Shown: positions 16,445 through 23,943, numbered from the stretch's first letter. The stretch is DNA of 24,393 bases from an uncultured Collinsella sp. (GCA_958407995.1 CATYJU010000030.1:1-24393), one strand, 5' to 3'. A program made the numbers and translations. Notes: generated by a model from the letters alone, not told the origin.

Positions 16445-17170
16445 TTAAAAAAAGTCGTTCTTCTTTAGCCGACTGAGATATCGGTCGAGTTCGTATAAAG
16501 CGTCAATGTAGACCTGAGCTGAGTTGCGGATATCGCGCATATCTAGACAGCATCTTTCAAAATGTAGCTTGCCAGTTTCTGTTTGAGTGCTACGACAAGT
16601 CATGAGTGCGATTTCGTTCTCAGCAACGTTATCAGCCTCTTCTAATCCTTTTGGTGTGATGCGATGGATCACTGCACCCGGATATGAGTCGAGAAGGCTT
16701 TTCCCTCTCACATCAATACAAATTCGCCCCGCTGGACCAAAGCCGTATTCTTCATGCCTCGTCGAATTTAGAGGGTGTGCAATTACGATTGAGCGAACCG
16801 CTTCAAGATAATTACGCGCCTCTGTGAGTTCATTTTGTCTCGAGAGCTCGAATTTGGTTCTAATTACTTCTTTCAAACAGGTGTAATTAATCTGCCAGTA
16901 TGCATCTTTAATCCAGGTGGCGAGTGCTACTAGAAATACGGTGTCCTTAATGTTGGGAGAAAATCCGTCTTTGATGGCAGCATTGAAGTCTTGAATGCTG
17001 TAGTTAGCCTTAAGAATAAGATCAGACATTAATTCATAGTGATCCAGGTCTTTCCAAGGCCACTTCTTCCAAATACCGCATTTGCCTTCGCTCAGACCGT
17101 CCGTGGACTTTAGAGGTTCGATTGATTGCACGTTGTTCCCGTCTACTTGAGTTCCGCTCGGGCTCCTCAT
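16445..17170 (-). CDS. Hypothetical protein with R-x5-H motif
   Basis: This 241-residue protein has an ATG start at 17,170. I do not recognise a named family. The middle, at about residues 70-135, looks helical (DTVFLVALATWIKDAYWQIN, then ARNYLEAVRSIVIAHPLN). It includes Arg126 and His132 in an R-x5-H arrangement followed by PLNSTRHEEYGFG, which suggests a conserved site. A second half with ICIDVRGKSLLD and GAVIHRITPKGLEEADNVAE looks like a mixed alpha/beta domain. It is convergent with the preceding gene across 150 bases without a terminator that I can see. It might be a HEPN-type effector, or the motif may be chance. Composition is AT-rich, as in the other accessory genes nearby. Confidence 0.5.
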   Translation of the reverse strand: MRSPSGTQVDGNNVQSIEPLKSTDGLSEGKCGIWKKWPWKDLDHYELMSDLILKANYSIQDFNAAIKDGFSPNIKDTVFLVALATWIKDAYWQINYTCLKEVIRTKFELSRQNELTEARNYLEAVRSIVIAHPLNSTRHEEYGFGPAGRICIDVRGKSLLDSYPGAVIHRITPKGLEEADNVAENEIALMTCRSTQTETGKLHFERCCLDMRDIRNSAQVYIDALYELDRYLSRLKKNDFF

Positions 17171-17290
17171 CGTCGTACGTTGTTAATTATCATAATGGCT
17201 CGACGGCAAAGCGAGGGGTTGGGCCACATTTTCGGGTACCGTCAAGATTCTTTCGTAAATTGATTTAGCCGTCCTCGGCCTCGTCCTCTT

Positions 17291-17880
17291 CTAGCCCTCC
17301 GCTTTTCCCTTCAGCTCGTCCATCTCCTCCAGTTTGGACATGTCCAGGTACCTCCTCTTGCCCCATTCGTGCTCCGCTATGTACTTCAGTCTCGCTGACA
17401 CCAGCATGACGGCCGAGTTGCCGTCCGGGTAGGTCCCGACGGCCTTCGTCCTCCTTCTGATCTCGCAGTCGATGCGTTCGATCCCGTTGTTCGTCCTGAT
17501 CCGGCGCCAGTGATCCGGCGGGAATTCCGTGTAGGCCAGTGTCTCAGCGAACCCGTCGCTCACCGTCCTCGCGGTGGACACCGGCGCTCCCAGAGGAGCT
17601 CGGAGACGTCCTCGATCCTCCTGGTTGAGACACCCGCCAGGTACATCTCGACGATGGCCTCCTCGACCGAGGTCTCGCGCCTGCGGTAGCGCTCGATGAC
17701 AGCCGTCCGGAAGGTCGCGCCGCGGAGTTTCGGCACGCCGCGCTCGACTTCCCCGGCCCCGGTGACGAGCTTCCTCGCGTAGTGACCGCTGCGGTAGACC
17801 TCCCGGCCCGCCGCCCTCTCGTAGCGTTCGGCCCCGACGGGCTCGGACGACTCGTCGTCGACTGATACGATGTTCGCATA
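17291..17880 (-). mobile_element. IS256-family transposase remnant, internally deleted and frameshifted
   Basis: The last 96 residues of a mutator-type (IS256) transposase are clear: FPPDHWRRIRTNNGIERID, RRRTKAVGTYPDGNSAVM and SARLKYIAEHEWGKRRYL. Just upstream, in another frame, is a middle-to-N-terminal part with ERYERAAGREVYRSGHYARK, GVPKLRGATFRTAVIERY and VEEAIVEMYLAGVSTRRIED. The frame breaks near 17,585. Between TARTVS and DGFAETLAY most of the DDE catalytic core, about 200 residues in intact relatives, is missing. The N-terminus fades near 17,880. So the element is dead. No intact terminal repeats were identified. High GC sets it off from the AT-richer neighbours. Confidence 0.85.
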
Positions 17881-17888
17881 TACTGCCC

Positions 17889-18329
17889 GTGCCCCTTTCC
17901 TCGATGGTTTATTGTCTAGTCGCCAGAAATCATATGAAGACGCGTGGACCGTGTCCCTCTATGTGTTTGTCAATTTGTGAAAGAAATTATGCGTCACCTC
18001 CTTATGCGCAACTACTTTCCCTATGGGTTATAAAGACTGCCCAAGAAGGATTGTTGGTCGCCGGAGATTGGTTTGTCCAACTGCGCTTGAGGCCCTTGGT
18101 GCGGATTTCCCAGTCGCCCTACAACGCTCTTGCAATGAGTGTCGTCGTGGTCATTGCCCAAACGTTCCTCGCGATTTATGCACTGTTTAGGAACATGAAC
18201 TACTACGACATGAACGCACCGTTTCTCGAGAACTTCTTCAACACCGTTAAGGGTGCGGCACTGAAGCTGTTCACGGCGATCTTGGGCGAACACGCGATAG
18301 ATGTGCTGTGCAAGAAGAAGGGGGAGTGA
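17889..18329 (+). CDS. Small hypothetical protein with one membrane segment, possibly 5'-truncated
   Basis: This is a 146-residue reading frame that I do not recognise. Its front part (to about residue 45) reads poorly as protein and abuts the IS256 remnant, so the original start may have been lost when the element came in. Residues from about 50 look real: a hydrophobic segment MSVVVVIAQTFLAIYALF, then YYDMNAPFLENFFNTVKGAA and a basic C-terminus CKKKGE. One membrane span with a short cytoplasmic tail is the simplest topology. The best start is unclear. It precedes the DUF4393 gene by 119 bases but has no proven link to it. Confidence 0.4.
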   Translation: MPLSSMVYCLVARNHMKTRGPCPSMCLSICERNYASPPYAQLLSLWVIKTAQEGLLVAGDWFVQLRLRPLVRISQSPYNALAMSVVVVIAQTFLAIYALFRNMNYYDMNAPFLENFFNTVKGAALKLFTAILGEHAIDVLCKKKGE

Positions 18330-18382
18330 GGGCGAGATACTCAGAATGTCAGGCCGTTAGGTACTGCAATCCCTCTCCGTTG

Positions 18383-18412
18383 TTGGCTGTATCAATGTGG
18401 GCGTTATATATC
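18383..18412 (+). promoter_or_regulatory. Probable promoter of the DUF4393 gene
   Basis: TTGGCT (18,383-18,388) and TATATC (18,407-18,412) are separated by 18 bases and match four of six positions each of the housekeeping consensus. The position gives a leader of about 30 bases to the GTG at 18,449. Confidence 0.4.
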
Positions 18413-18448
18413 ATGGACTTGATGTCGGTATGAATAGGGTGAGGCAAA

Positions 18449-19222
18449 GTGGACGAGCTTTCCAAAGAAATTGCATCTCTGCCATCTGATGTATTGAGTA
18501 AAGCATACGATGATGCTCTGCATCCTGTGCTCTCATCGGTCGGAGACACTCTGAGTTTAGTTCCCAGAACCGTTGGCGTATTGCTTGGCCCCTGGAAGAA
18601 ATGGGTGGTTAACGGCGAGAGCAATATTGAGGAGGCGATTCGGCAAATCGAAGAAAAGATGGAAGACGTCCCGGAGGACTGCTTCTGTGAGCCTGCACCG
18701 AATGTTGTGGTGCCGGCTATTCAGCAACTGTCATATTCGTACGACAGTCAGGACCTAAGGGGCCTGTACGTTAATTTACTCGCGTCCTCTATGGATAAAA
18801 GGGTTTCTCCTCTCGTCCATCCGAGTTTTGTTAGCATAATCGGACAACTGACTCCCGATGAAGCCAAAATGATGTCGTGGCTTTCTGAAGGGCTTGGTAA
18901 AGATCATATTCCGGTTATTGACTTACGCGTTGTCGAAGACGATGACATGCCAATTAAAGCTCGGTGGCGAGTGCTTTGCGAAAATTATACGAACGTATTC
19001 GATGCTATCGTTCAATGTCCTGAGAATGTGTCTTTGTATTTGAATAACTTGGAGCGACTGAAACTGTTAAGCGGAGAAACGTACTGTTACGAGGGAGAAG
19101 ACGATTATCTTGGGATTGAGGATTCTGACAGGATCCGAAATATTAAGAACGATTATACGCCCTCTGATGGATGGCGGTTTGATTGCGTACATCATGTTTT
19201 TAGGCTAACACCGTTCGGGTAG
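18449..19222 (+). CDS. DUF4393 / Abi-alpha family protein
   Basis: This 257-residue soluble protein matches the DUF4393 (Pfam Abi_alpha) pattern: VGDTLSLVPRTVGVLLGPWK near residues 31-50, then CEPAPNVVVPAIQQLSYSYD, LRGLYVNLLASSMD and VHPSFVSIIGQLTPDEA, which is the family's signature C-terminal part. The start is GTG at 18,449 with GGGTGAGG just upstream. The family name comes from its frequent presence in defence islands, linked to abortive infection; its biochemistry is poorly known. Next on the same strand, after about 110 bases, is a large HEPN-motif protein, and the pair may be functionally linked. The family call is confident, a defence role is inference from family and context. Confidence 0.8.
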   Translation: MDELSKEIASLPSDVLSKAYDDALHPVLSSVGDTLSLVPRTVGVLLGPWKKWVVNGESNIEEAIRQIEEKMEDVPEDCFCEPAPNVVVPAIQQLSYSYDSQDLRGLYVNLLASSMDKRVSPLVHPSFVSIIGQLTPDEAKMMSWLSEGLGKDHIPVIDLRVVEDDDMPIKARWRVLCENYTNVFDAIVQCPENVSLYLNNLERLKLLSGETYCYEGEDDYLGIEDSDRIRNIKNDYTPSDGWRFDCVHHVFRLTPFG

Positions 19223-19332
19223 CTTTTTATTAAGTGCTGTGTTTAGTCTTCTCGGCAGTGCTGGTACGATTCGATTCAAGGTTCACCCTCGCTTTAGTCT
19301 TCGATGATGGTTCCAAATGATAAGGAGTGCAT

Positions 19333-20958
19333 ATGAACGAAGCGGTTTCAAAGGTTTTAGCCAACTTGGGTCTCGACGCCGATCCGTTTAAGCAGGAGAA
19401 GGTAATCGAACTGGTTAAGAATCCTCTTTCCGGAGCATGGGTTACTGTCTATTCGCACCATGATGCTGCTGATGGAAGGCCTTCTGTTTTCGCCTGTTTT
19501 GCCGATCTTACAAAAAAAGAGGAGATTCTTGCAGGTGATGATTGGCTAAAGAACGCCTTAAGCTTCTCACCAGGCTTCTGCATGTATAGAGACGACGTCA
19601 CTTATCATAACGGGCGTGACGAAGGCTATGACTTTATTGTTGCCGAGCAGTATTTCTATCCGCTCGACCAAGCGCAGATTCTGGTCAACCAGGAATTTAT
19701 CATGCTGTTTGAACTCTACCGCGGCGAAGACGGTTGCTACTATAGCGTCGACAGGTGTGGCGAGAGAGAAAAAGTCGTCGACTTTGCTGAAGACGAGGTG
19801 CGCGTCAGGACCAAATATATGCTGCGCTTTATTGCGGCTAAGCAATGTCTCTTCGTCCACTTTGTGGACGCGAGATTCGCATCTGCGCCCAGCTTTCCTT
19901 TGGGGAGCACTAAGTGCATTTCAGAGAGTGATGAGGTCGGGGGGAATTACCATATCGGGCAATGGTACACGAGCGATGCTGATGAAAGCTACCTGCTATC
20001 GATGCTTTACGCTCGAAGCTTTATCGAGCCCGGCGACGTCGAGACTTGCGGCGTATGGCCGTACGATGAGAAGAAAGAACGGTACCCTGAGTTCATCATC
20101 GATGAACGACCTGACGGTTCGCTCGTTCGATACACATGCGACCCGAATAAGCTTGGCACCCACTTTGAAAAGGAGCCTTGCGCTCCACATTACTTAACCC
20201 CCGTTTTCTTTAAGCCCGCTGTACTCGATAAGTACAGGAGCAACCCTCTCTTCGATGTTAGCGAGCACCACATTTCATGTGGGAGCCAGTGGAGGTGCGA
20301 GATTGACAATGTCAACCCGGACAGAGTCATGGTGTATCTCGGCGATTTGGGACGCGATCTTCCCGAGAGCGAGCGCACCCACTTCCTCTCCTTCGAGATG
20401 TCACCCGTTGACCAGCGCATTTCTGATGAGGTGTTCAAGACGGATTTGTTCAACATGTGGGTTAAGGATCCGACAGGCCCCGTTTCCATGCTTATGAGGG
20501 CGCGCATGGAGCTTGATAAAGCGTGGGAAAAGCGGTTTGGCCTGGCGCTGTTCAGGCCTTTCCACCGTGCTGACGAAGGCATTCTTGAACAAATCCACAT
20601 TCCATCTGGTAATGGCGAGCCTGAATTTGAGGCCGTGATTATGGCCCTCACGAGAGCTCTTGTCGACTACATCGATGAAAGTTCTCTAAAGGGCGCTGAT
20701 GCGAAGGGTAGTATTAACAAGCTGGAGGCCTTTCTTAGCGGGTATGACATCGTGACGGACCTAAAGCCTCTCCGTGACCTTCAGAACCTTCGGTCGGCGG
20801 GGGCGGCGCACGGCAAGGGCTCAAAATACGATAGGCTTTACGGCGATGTGGTCACCGAAGACCATAGAGAAGATGCGAAAAGACTCATTGCTCGACTTAC
20901 GACCATGCTGAACGAGTTGACTGAGGCTTTAAAACCTGCCGACGATCGGAAAGAATAG
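19333..20958 (+). CDS. Large hypothetical protein with C-terminal HEPN-like R-x5-H motif
   Basis: This 541-residue protein is not from a family I can name. I chose the ATG at 19,333 because AAGGAG lies at 19,322-19,327; the GTG at 19,327 lies within the ribosome site. The first 400 residues look like a mixed alpha/beta sensor or enzyme domain with aromatic-rich blocks such as YDFIVAEQYFYPLDQAQ and VGGNYHIGQWYTS. The C-terminal 130 residues are helical (AVIMALTRALVDYIDESS) with LQNLRSAGAAHGKGSKY, where Arg487 and His493 form an R-x5-H motif. An RSAGAAH block of this kind appears in HEPN domains. The plan of a large recognition part plus a HEPN end resembles anti-phage RNases, but this is an inference. 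It lies downstream of the Abi-alpha gene. Confidence 0.6.
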   Translation: MNEAVSKVLANLGLDADPFKQEKVIELVKNPLSGAWVTVYSHHDAADGRPSVFACFADLTKKEEILAGDDWLKNALSFSPGFCMYRDDVTYHNGRDEGYDFIVAEQYFYPLDQAQILVNQEFIMLFELYRGEDGCYYSVDRCGEREKVVDFAEDEVRVRTKYMLRFIAAKQCLFVHFVDARFASAPSFPLGSTKCISESDEVGGNYHIGQWYTSDADESYLLSMLYARSFIEPGDVETCGVWPYDEKKERYPEFIIDERPDGSLVRYTCDPNKLGTHFEKEPCAPHYLTPVFFKPAVLDKYRSNPLFDVSEHHISCGSQWRCEIDNVNPDRVMVYLGDLGRDLPESERTHFLSFEMSPVDQRISDEVFKTDLFNMWVKDPTGPVSMLMRARMELDKAWEKRFGLALFRPFHRADEGILEQIHIPSGNGEPEFEAVIMALTRALVDYIDESSLKGADAKGSINKLEAFLSGYDIVTDLKPLRDLQNLRSAGAAHGKGSKYDRLYGDVVTEDHREDAKRLIARLTTMLNELTEALKPADDRKE

Positions 20959-21138
20959 TTGCAGGGTGATGGGCTGTCATGCGCTGGGGAAACAAGGCTG
21001 TTGCAGTTGGCGGATTTAGATATTCTTGTATCAAGACCTTCCGATTTCCTATAGATAGAGGCAGGTCCAATTAACTTTCAATGTGTATCCCCCTTGTTTT
21101 CTGAGTTTATGTAGCACTAGCTTCGTTTATAGGAATGG

Positions 21139-21246
21139 CTATGAGCGATACGGCGGCTTCAGTATGAGGCCGGCTTGCGCTTCTTCGGGATCCCACACTG
21201 ACACCTTCCAAGTCCGATTTATGTCCGCGCCGGTATTTATGCTTTA
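21139..21246 (-). pseudogene. 3' remnant homologous to the 14,393-15,256 gene
   Basis: The minus strand reads TWKVSVWDPEEAQAGLILKP then PYRS before a stop at 21,139-21,141. This aligns with the C-terminus of the 14,393-15,256 protein, which ends FSWKASVPSLEESQDGLMLK then LPHRI. About 34 codons are open before an in-frame stop at 21,244-21,246. The rest of the gene is absent. The remaining intergenic bases from 20,959 to 21,326 show no other feature that I can support. Confidence 0.7.
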
Positions 21247-21326
21247 AGCAAAGCGGCACGAGTGAACTTGCTACAAGCCTCATGCTGTGAGCACGTTAAC
21301 CAATCGGTCGTGAAGGCGAGGTGAGT

Positions 21327-21554
21327 ATGAAAGGTAGAAACCAGCACGTTACGAAGCGGGCGGATGGCAAATGGCAGGTTAAGGGTGAGGGGGCGCGTCG
21401 CGCTTCCTTTGTTACGACGACCCAGGGCGAAGCTATAAAGCGCGGTCGTCAAATTAGTTCTAATCAGCACTCTGAGCTAATCACCCATCGTCCCGATGGC
21501 AGAATCCGCGCAAAGGATTCCCATGGGCACGATCCCTTCCCGCCGAGAGGATAG
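21327..21554 (+). CDS. DUF2188 domain protein
   Basis: This small protein has 75 residues and spans one DUF2188 domain: NQHVTKRADGKWQVKGEGAR, then ASFVTTTQGEAIKRG, SELITHRPDGRIRAKDSHG and the terminal DPFPPRG. This is the usual full length. The family's function is unknown; the short beta-rich fold is widespread and often sits among mobile or accessory genes. The ATG at 21,327 follows GAGGTGAG, and the in-frame GTG at 21,321 lies inside that site and is unlikely to be used. No clear partner is seen; the next gene has its own promoter. The family call is firm. Confidence 0.88.
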   Translation: MKGRNQHVTKRADGKWQVKGEGARRASFVTTTQGEAIKRGRQISSNQHSELITHRPDGRIRAKDSHGHDPFPPRG

Positions 21555-21615
21555 GGGCTTGACGCCATTGTGGCTGCGGGCATGGATTAGCGTGTCCGCA
21601 GCCGCAAGCGCCTTC

Positions 21616-21740
21616 CGGAAGTATGTGGCAAATTCTGGAATCCCCGAGCACAACGGCTTTTCCACATATAGGATCCGCAGGTAGAAGCATTGCGGTATTC
21701 CGGAGCGCTCGGCACGCCAGGGATTTGCTGCATACTTCCG
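21616..21740. repeat. Long imperfect palindrome followed by a T-run
   Basis: The 34-base arms 21,616-21,649 and 21,707-21,740 are inverted copies. There are ten perfect outer pairs (CGGAAGTATG with CATACTTCCG), then GCAAAT/ATTTGC, CTGG/CCAG and CCGAGC/GCTCGG, with small mismatched spacers. About 26 of 34 positions pair and the loop has 57 bases. TTTTT at 21,743-21,747 follows. It could act as a terminator for the DUF2188 gene, or be a small mobile palindrome (REP/MITE-like) or a structured RNA. I see no second copy in the window. The 21,555-21,864 interval holds nothing else but the promoter below. Confidence 0.7.
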
Positions 21741-21782
21741 AGTTTTTGGCCTTGTGCCCTTTGTTCTAGATGCTGCAAACAC

Positions 21783-21810
21783 TTGATTGATGCTATTTAA
21801 GGTCTATAAT
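21783..21810 (+). promoter_or_regulatory. Strong promoter of the AAA ATPase-RloB operon
   Basis: TTGATT (21,783-21,788) and a perfect TATAAT (21,805-21,810) are spaced by 16 bases. Transcription would begin near 21,817, which excludes the in-frame TTG/ATG codons at 21,787-21,792 as translation starts and favours the ATGs at 21,844-21,865. Confidence 0.7.
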
Positions 21811-21864
21811 CAAATAAAAACTCTGAAATATCTTTTCAAAACAATGAAAGGAATGTTGAGGACG

Positions 21865-23082
21865 ATGCTTTGCCAGTTTACCTTCAGGAACTATAGATCC
21901 TATCGCGACGAAACTGAGCTTTCCATGCAGGCAACATCGATGAGGGAGTTCGAGCGCTCCCTTATAGAGTGCCCTGACGGGCAGAGCTTCCTTCCGGTGG
22001 CTGCGGTTTACGGGCCTAACGCTGGCGGCAAGTCTAACCTGCTCGAGGCTCTTGACTATATTCGTTCGGCGGTGGCAAGGCCGATCAGATTGTTGTCTGC
22101 CAGCACTGATGCGCCAGAAGGTAACCGATCTTCAATACCCCGTTGCTCTGCGTTCGAGTTCGATGACGTGTCGGCTGCTAAGCCCACCGAGTTCGAGCTC
22201 TACTATCGCGCGGGTGAGCATGAGTACCGCTATGTCCTGTCCGTGCATGCGGACGAGATCGTGTCCGAGGGACTGTGGCGGCGCAAATTGGGAGCTTCGC
22301 GTACGGCTATGTTGTTCGAGCGCGAGGGTGCTGAGGTCGAGCTCGGTCCCACGCTGCGCAAACTTGTTACGGCTGCGAGATTCAACCCGAGTCTGCCGTA
22401 CCTGTCGTTCCTCTGTATCAACTTTGACGCGCCGGTGATCAAGGAGGCTGCCAGCTGGTTTCTTGATGGCGTGTTCCTGAACTACAACAGCTCTTACCTG
22501 GAGCGGATGCTCGAACAGTTGCTCGACGAGGATGACTCACTCGAGATCACGCGTTTTCTGCGTGCCGTTGACGTACGTATCGATGGCTTTAGGGTTGAGA
22601 AAGCTCCGGAATGGCGCGGCCAGCGCGTCTTCGTAAAGCATGAGGTGGACGGCAAGGGCTATGAGCTGCGCCTGTCCGAGGAGTCGGCCGGTACTCAGAA
22701 GCTCATGGAGTTGGCGTCGTTTCTGCTGGCGGCGCTCGAACGCGGCGGTACCGTCGTTGTCGACGAGCTCGACGCCAAGTTGCATCCGAAGCTCCTGCGC
22801 TACGTGATTCTGCTGTTCAAAGATCCCGAAGTCAACAAGAGCGGCGCGCAGCTCATCTTTTCGTCTCAGGACGTGTCCACTATGCGAAACGATGTTTTTC
22901 GCCGCGACGAGATATGGTTTGCCGCACGCGGCGAGGGGGAGGCGAGCCAGCTATGGTCGCTCGCCGACATCCACGAGGCAAATGGTAACTTGGTCAGCAA
23001 GAACGCGGCATTCGACAAGCAGTACCTGTCCGGCCGCTATGGTGCTGACCCGTATCTCACGTGCATTGAGGAGTGGGATTAA
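21865..23082 (+). CDS. AAA family ATPase of an RloA/AbiL-like defence pair
   Basis: This 405-residue ABC/SMC-related ATPase is of the AAA15 type. The fold begins at LCQFTFRNYRSYRDE, so the ATG at 21,865 is preferred (GAGG at 21,858-21,861, rather close); ATGs at 21,844 and 21,853 are alternatives. Walker A GPNAGGKS lies at residues 50-57, a signature-like SEESAGTQKL is at about 272-281, and Walker B TVVVDELD at 296-303 is followed by KLHP. Next comes LIFSSQD, the switch region. Such ATPases (RloA, AbiLi) pair with an RloB/AbiLii TOPRIM-like protein and protect against phage by abortive infection. The partner gene begins two bases after this stop. The ATPase would sense infection and gate the nuclease. 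Confidence 0.88.
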   Translation: MLCQFTFRNYRSYRDETELSMQATSMREFERSLIECPDGQSFLPVAAVYGPNAGGKSNLLEALDYIRSAVARPIRLLSASTDAPEGNRSSIPRCSAFEFDDVSAAKPTEFELYYRAGEHEYRYVLSVHADEIVSEGLWRRKLGASRTAMLFEREGAEVELGPTLRKLVTAARFNPSLPYLSFLCINFDAPVIKEAASWFLDGVFLNYNSSYLERMLEQLLDEDDSLEITRFLRAVDVRIDGFRVEKAPEWRGQRVFVKHEVDGKGYELRLSEESAGTQKLMELASFLLAALERGGTVVVDELDAKLHPKLLRYVILLFKDPEVNKSGAQLIFSSQDVSTMRNDVFRRDEIWFAARGEGEASQLWSLADIHEANGNLVSKNAAFDKQYLSGRYGADPYLTCIEEWD

Positions 23083-23083
23083 T

Positions 23084-23749
23084 ATGGCCGCGAAAAAGTC
23101 GAGGGACTGGCGCAGCGGCAAGCGCGAGGGACGCTCTCGCATGGTACAGATGACGCGCCATCTCGTGGTGACCGAGGGCAAGGAGACTGAGCCTCGCTAC
23201 TTCGAGGGCGTGCGCGCCGCGTTGGGCGCAGCAAACGAGCGGAAGGTTGCCGTAGTCGTTAAGGGGACTGGCAAACATACGCTCGACCTGCTCGACTTCG
23301 CCGTCGAACACTGCCTCTATGCGCCCGAGACGTTCGACCACGTGTGGCTCGTGTATGACAAGGATGACTTCCCTGCGTCCGACTTCGACGCGATGGAGCG
23401 TAAGTGCAACGAGCTCTCTGGTGGTTCGAGGACCTTCCACGCGTTGTGGTCCAACCCCTGTTTCGAGCTGTGGCCGCTTCTGCACTTTCGCTACACGACC
23501 GCGCATATGTCCGCGTCCGACTGCCAGCATGCCCTCGCGCAGGAGATGTCGAAGAATTTGGGCATCGAGTACCGCAAGAACCTTGACGGGATGTTTGGGG
23601 CAGTGGATGATAGGCGAGGCGAAGCATTGCAGCGTGCTGGGCGCCTCGTCGCGTACCATAGGGAACTGGGTAACATTAAGCCATCTGCGCAAAACCCTTT
23701 AACTAAGGTTGGCGAGATATTTGATGTGATTGGGCCGTATCTGGTTTGA
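23084..23749 (+). CDS. rloB: RloB family protein (TOPRIM-like effector of AbiL/RloAB)
   Basis: This 221-residue protein has a basic N-terminus followed by HLVVTEGKETEPRYFEGV, the RloB/AbiLii signature with the TOPRIM Glu at residue 31. VWLVYDKDDF at 87-96 has the DxD acidic pair, and WSNPCFELWPLLHF is a further conserved block. It ends with AQNPLTKVGEIFDVI, also usual. This looks like a metal-dependent nuclease module; family members form two-gene systems with an AAA ATPase. The ATG at 23,084 directly follows the ATPase stop, so the two are coupled. A longer in-frame opening to 22,892 is merely overlap with the ATPase gene. All key acidic residues are present, so it is probably functional. 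The target (tRNA, rRNA or DNA) is not known from the sequence. Confidence 0.88.
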   Translation: MAAKKSRDWRSGKREGRSRMVQMTRHLVVTEGKETEPRYFEGVRAALGAANERKVAVVVKGTGKHTLDLLDFAVEHCLYAPETFDHVWLVYDKDDFPASDFDAMERKCNELSGGSRTFHALWSNPCFELWPLLHFRYTTAHMSASDCQHALAQEMSKNLGIEYRKNLDGMFGAVDDRRGEALQRAGRLVAYHRELGNIKPSAQNPLTKVGEIFDVIGPYLV

Positions 23750-23829
23750 CGGTCAAGTTCGATCGGGCTTGATGGGACTGGAGATTCATGAAAGATGTTG
23801 TTTCGGGCTGCCTGCCGTCTTTAACTGGA

Positions 23830-23859
23830 TTGACCTTTTGGGACCCGATAGGATACTAG
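23830..23859 (+). promoter_or_regulatory. Possible promoter of a short transcript
   Basis: TTGACC at 23,830-23,835 is followed after 16 bases by GATACT (23,852-23,857), or after 18 by TACTAG. It is a moderate match, and no reading frame follows within 80 bases, but a terminator does. Confidence 0.4.
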
Positions 23860-23864
23860 GCTGA

Positions 23865-23943
23865 ATCTAGCGGTATTGACGCAGTCAACCTACGGGCCTG
23901 CGTCCTGCGGGGGCGGCTTTTCTTTTGAATTGCCGCCCCTTTT
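23865..23943 (+). ncRNA. Candidate small RNA or attenuated leader
   Basis: Between the possible promoter and the terminator lie about 80 bases with no reading frame. GACGCAG (23,878-23,884) and CTGCGTC (23,898-23,904) form a 7-bp hairpin, and the terminator hairpin comes right after. This two-hairpin layout is typical of small RNAs or cis leaders. I do not recognise a known RNA family. Confidence 0.35.
23910..23943 (+). terminator. Rho-independent terminator
   Basis: GGGGCGGC (23,910-23,917) and GCCGCCCC (23,932-23,939) form an 8-bp GC-rich stem with a 14-base loop, followed by TTTT at 23,940-23,943. It could end both the rloB operon, 160 bases away, and the short transcript proposed here. 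Confidence 0.75.

Noticed and set aside
21477..21782. Minus-strand frames across the palindrome region
   Set aside because: They read through the inverted repeat and the DUF2188 3' end, so their protein-like look is probably produced by the repeat.
22892..23083. Longer start for rloB inside the ATPase gene
   Set aside because: The extra 64 codons overlap the well-supported ATPase frame. The ATG at 23,084 starts right where family homology begins.
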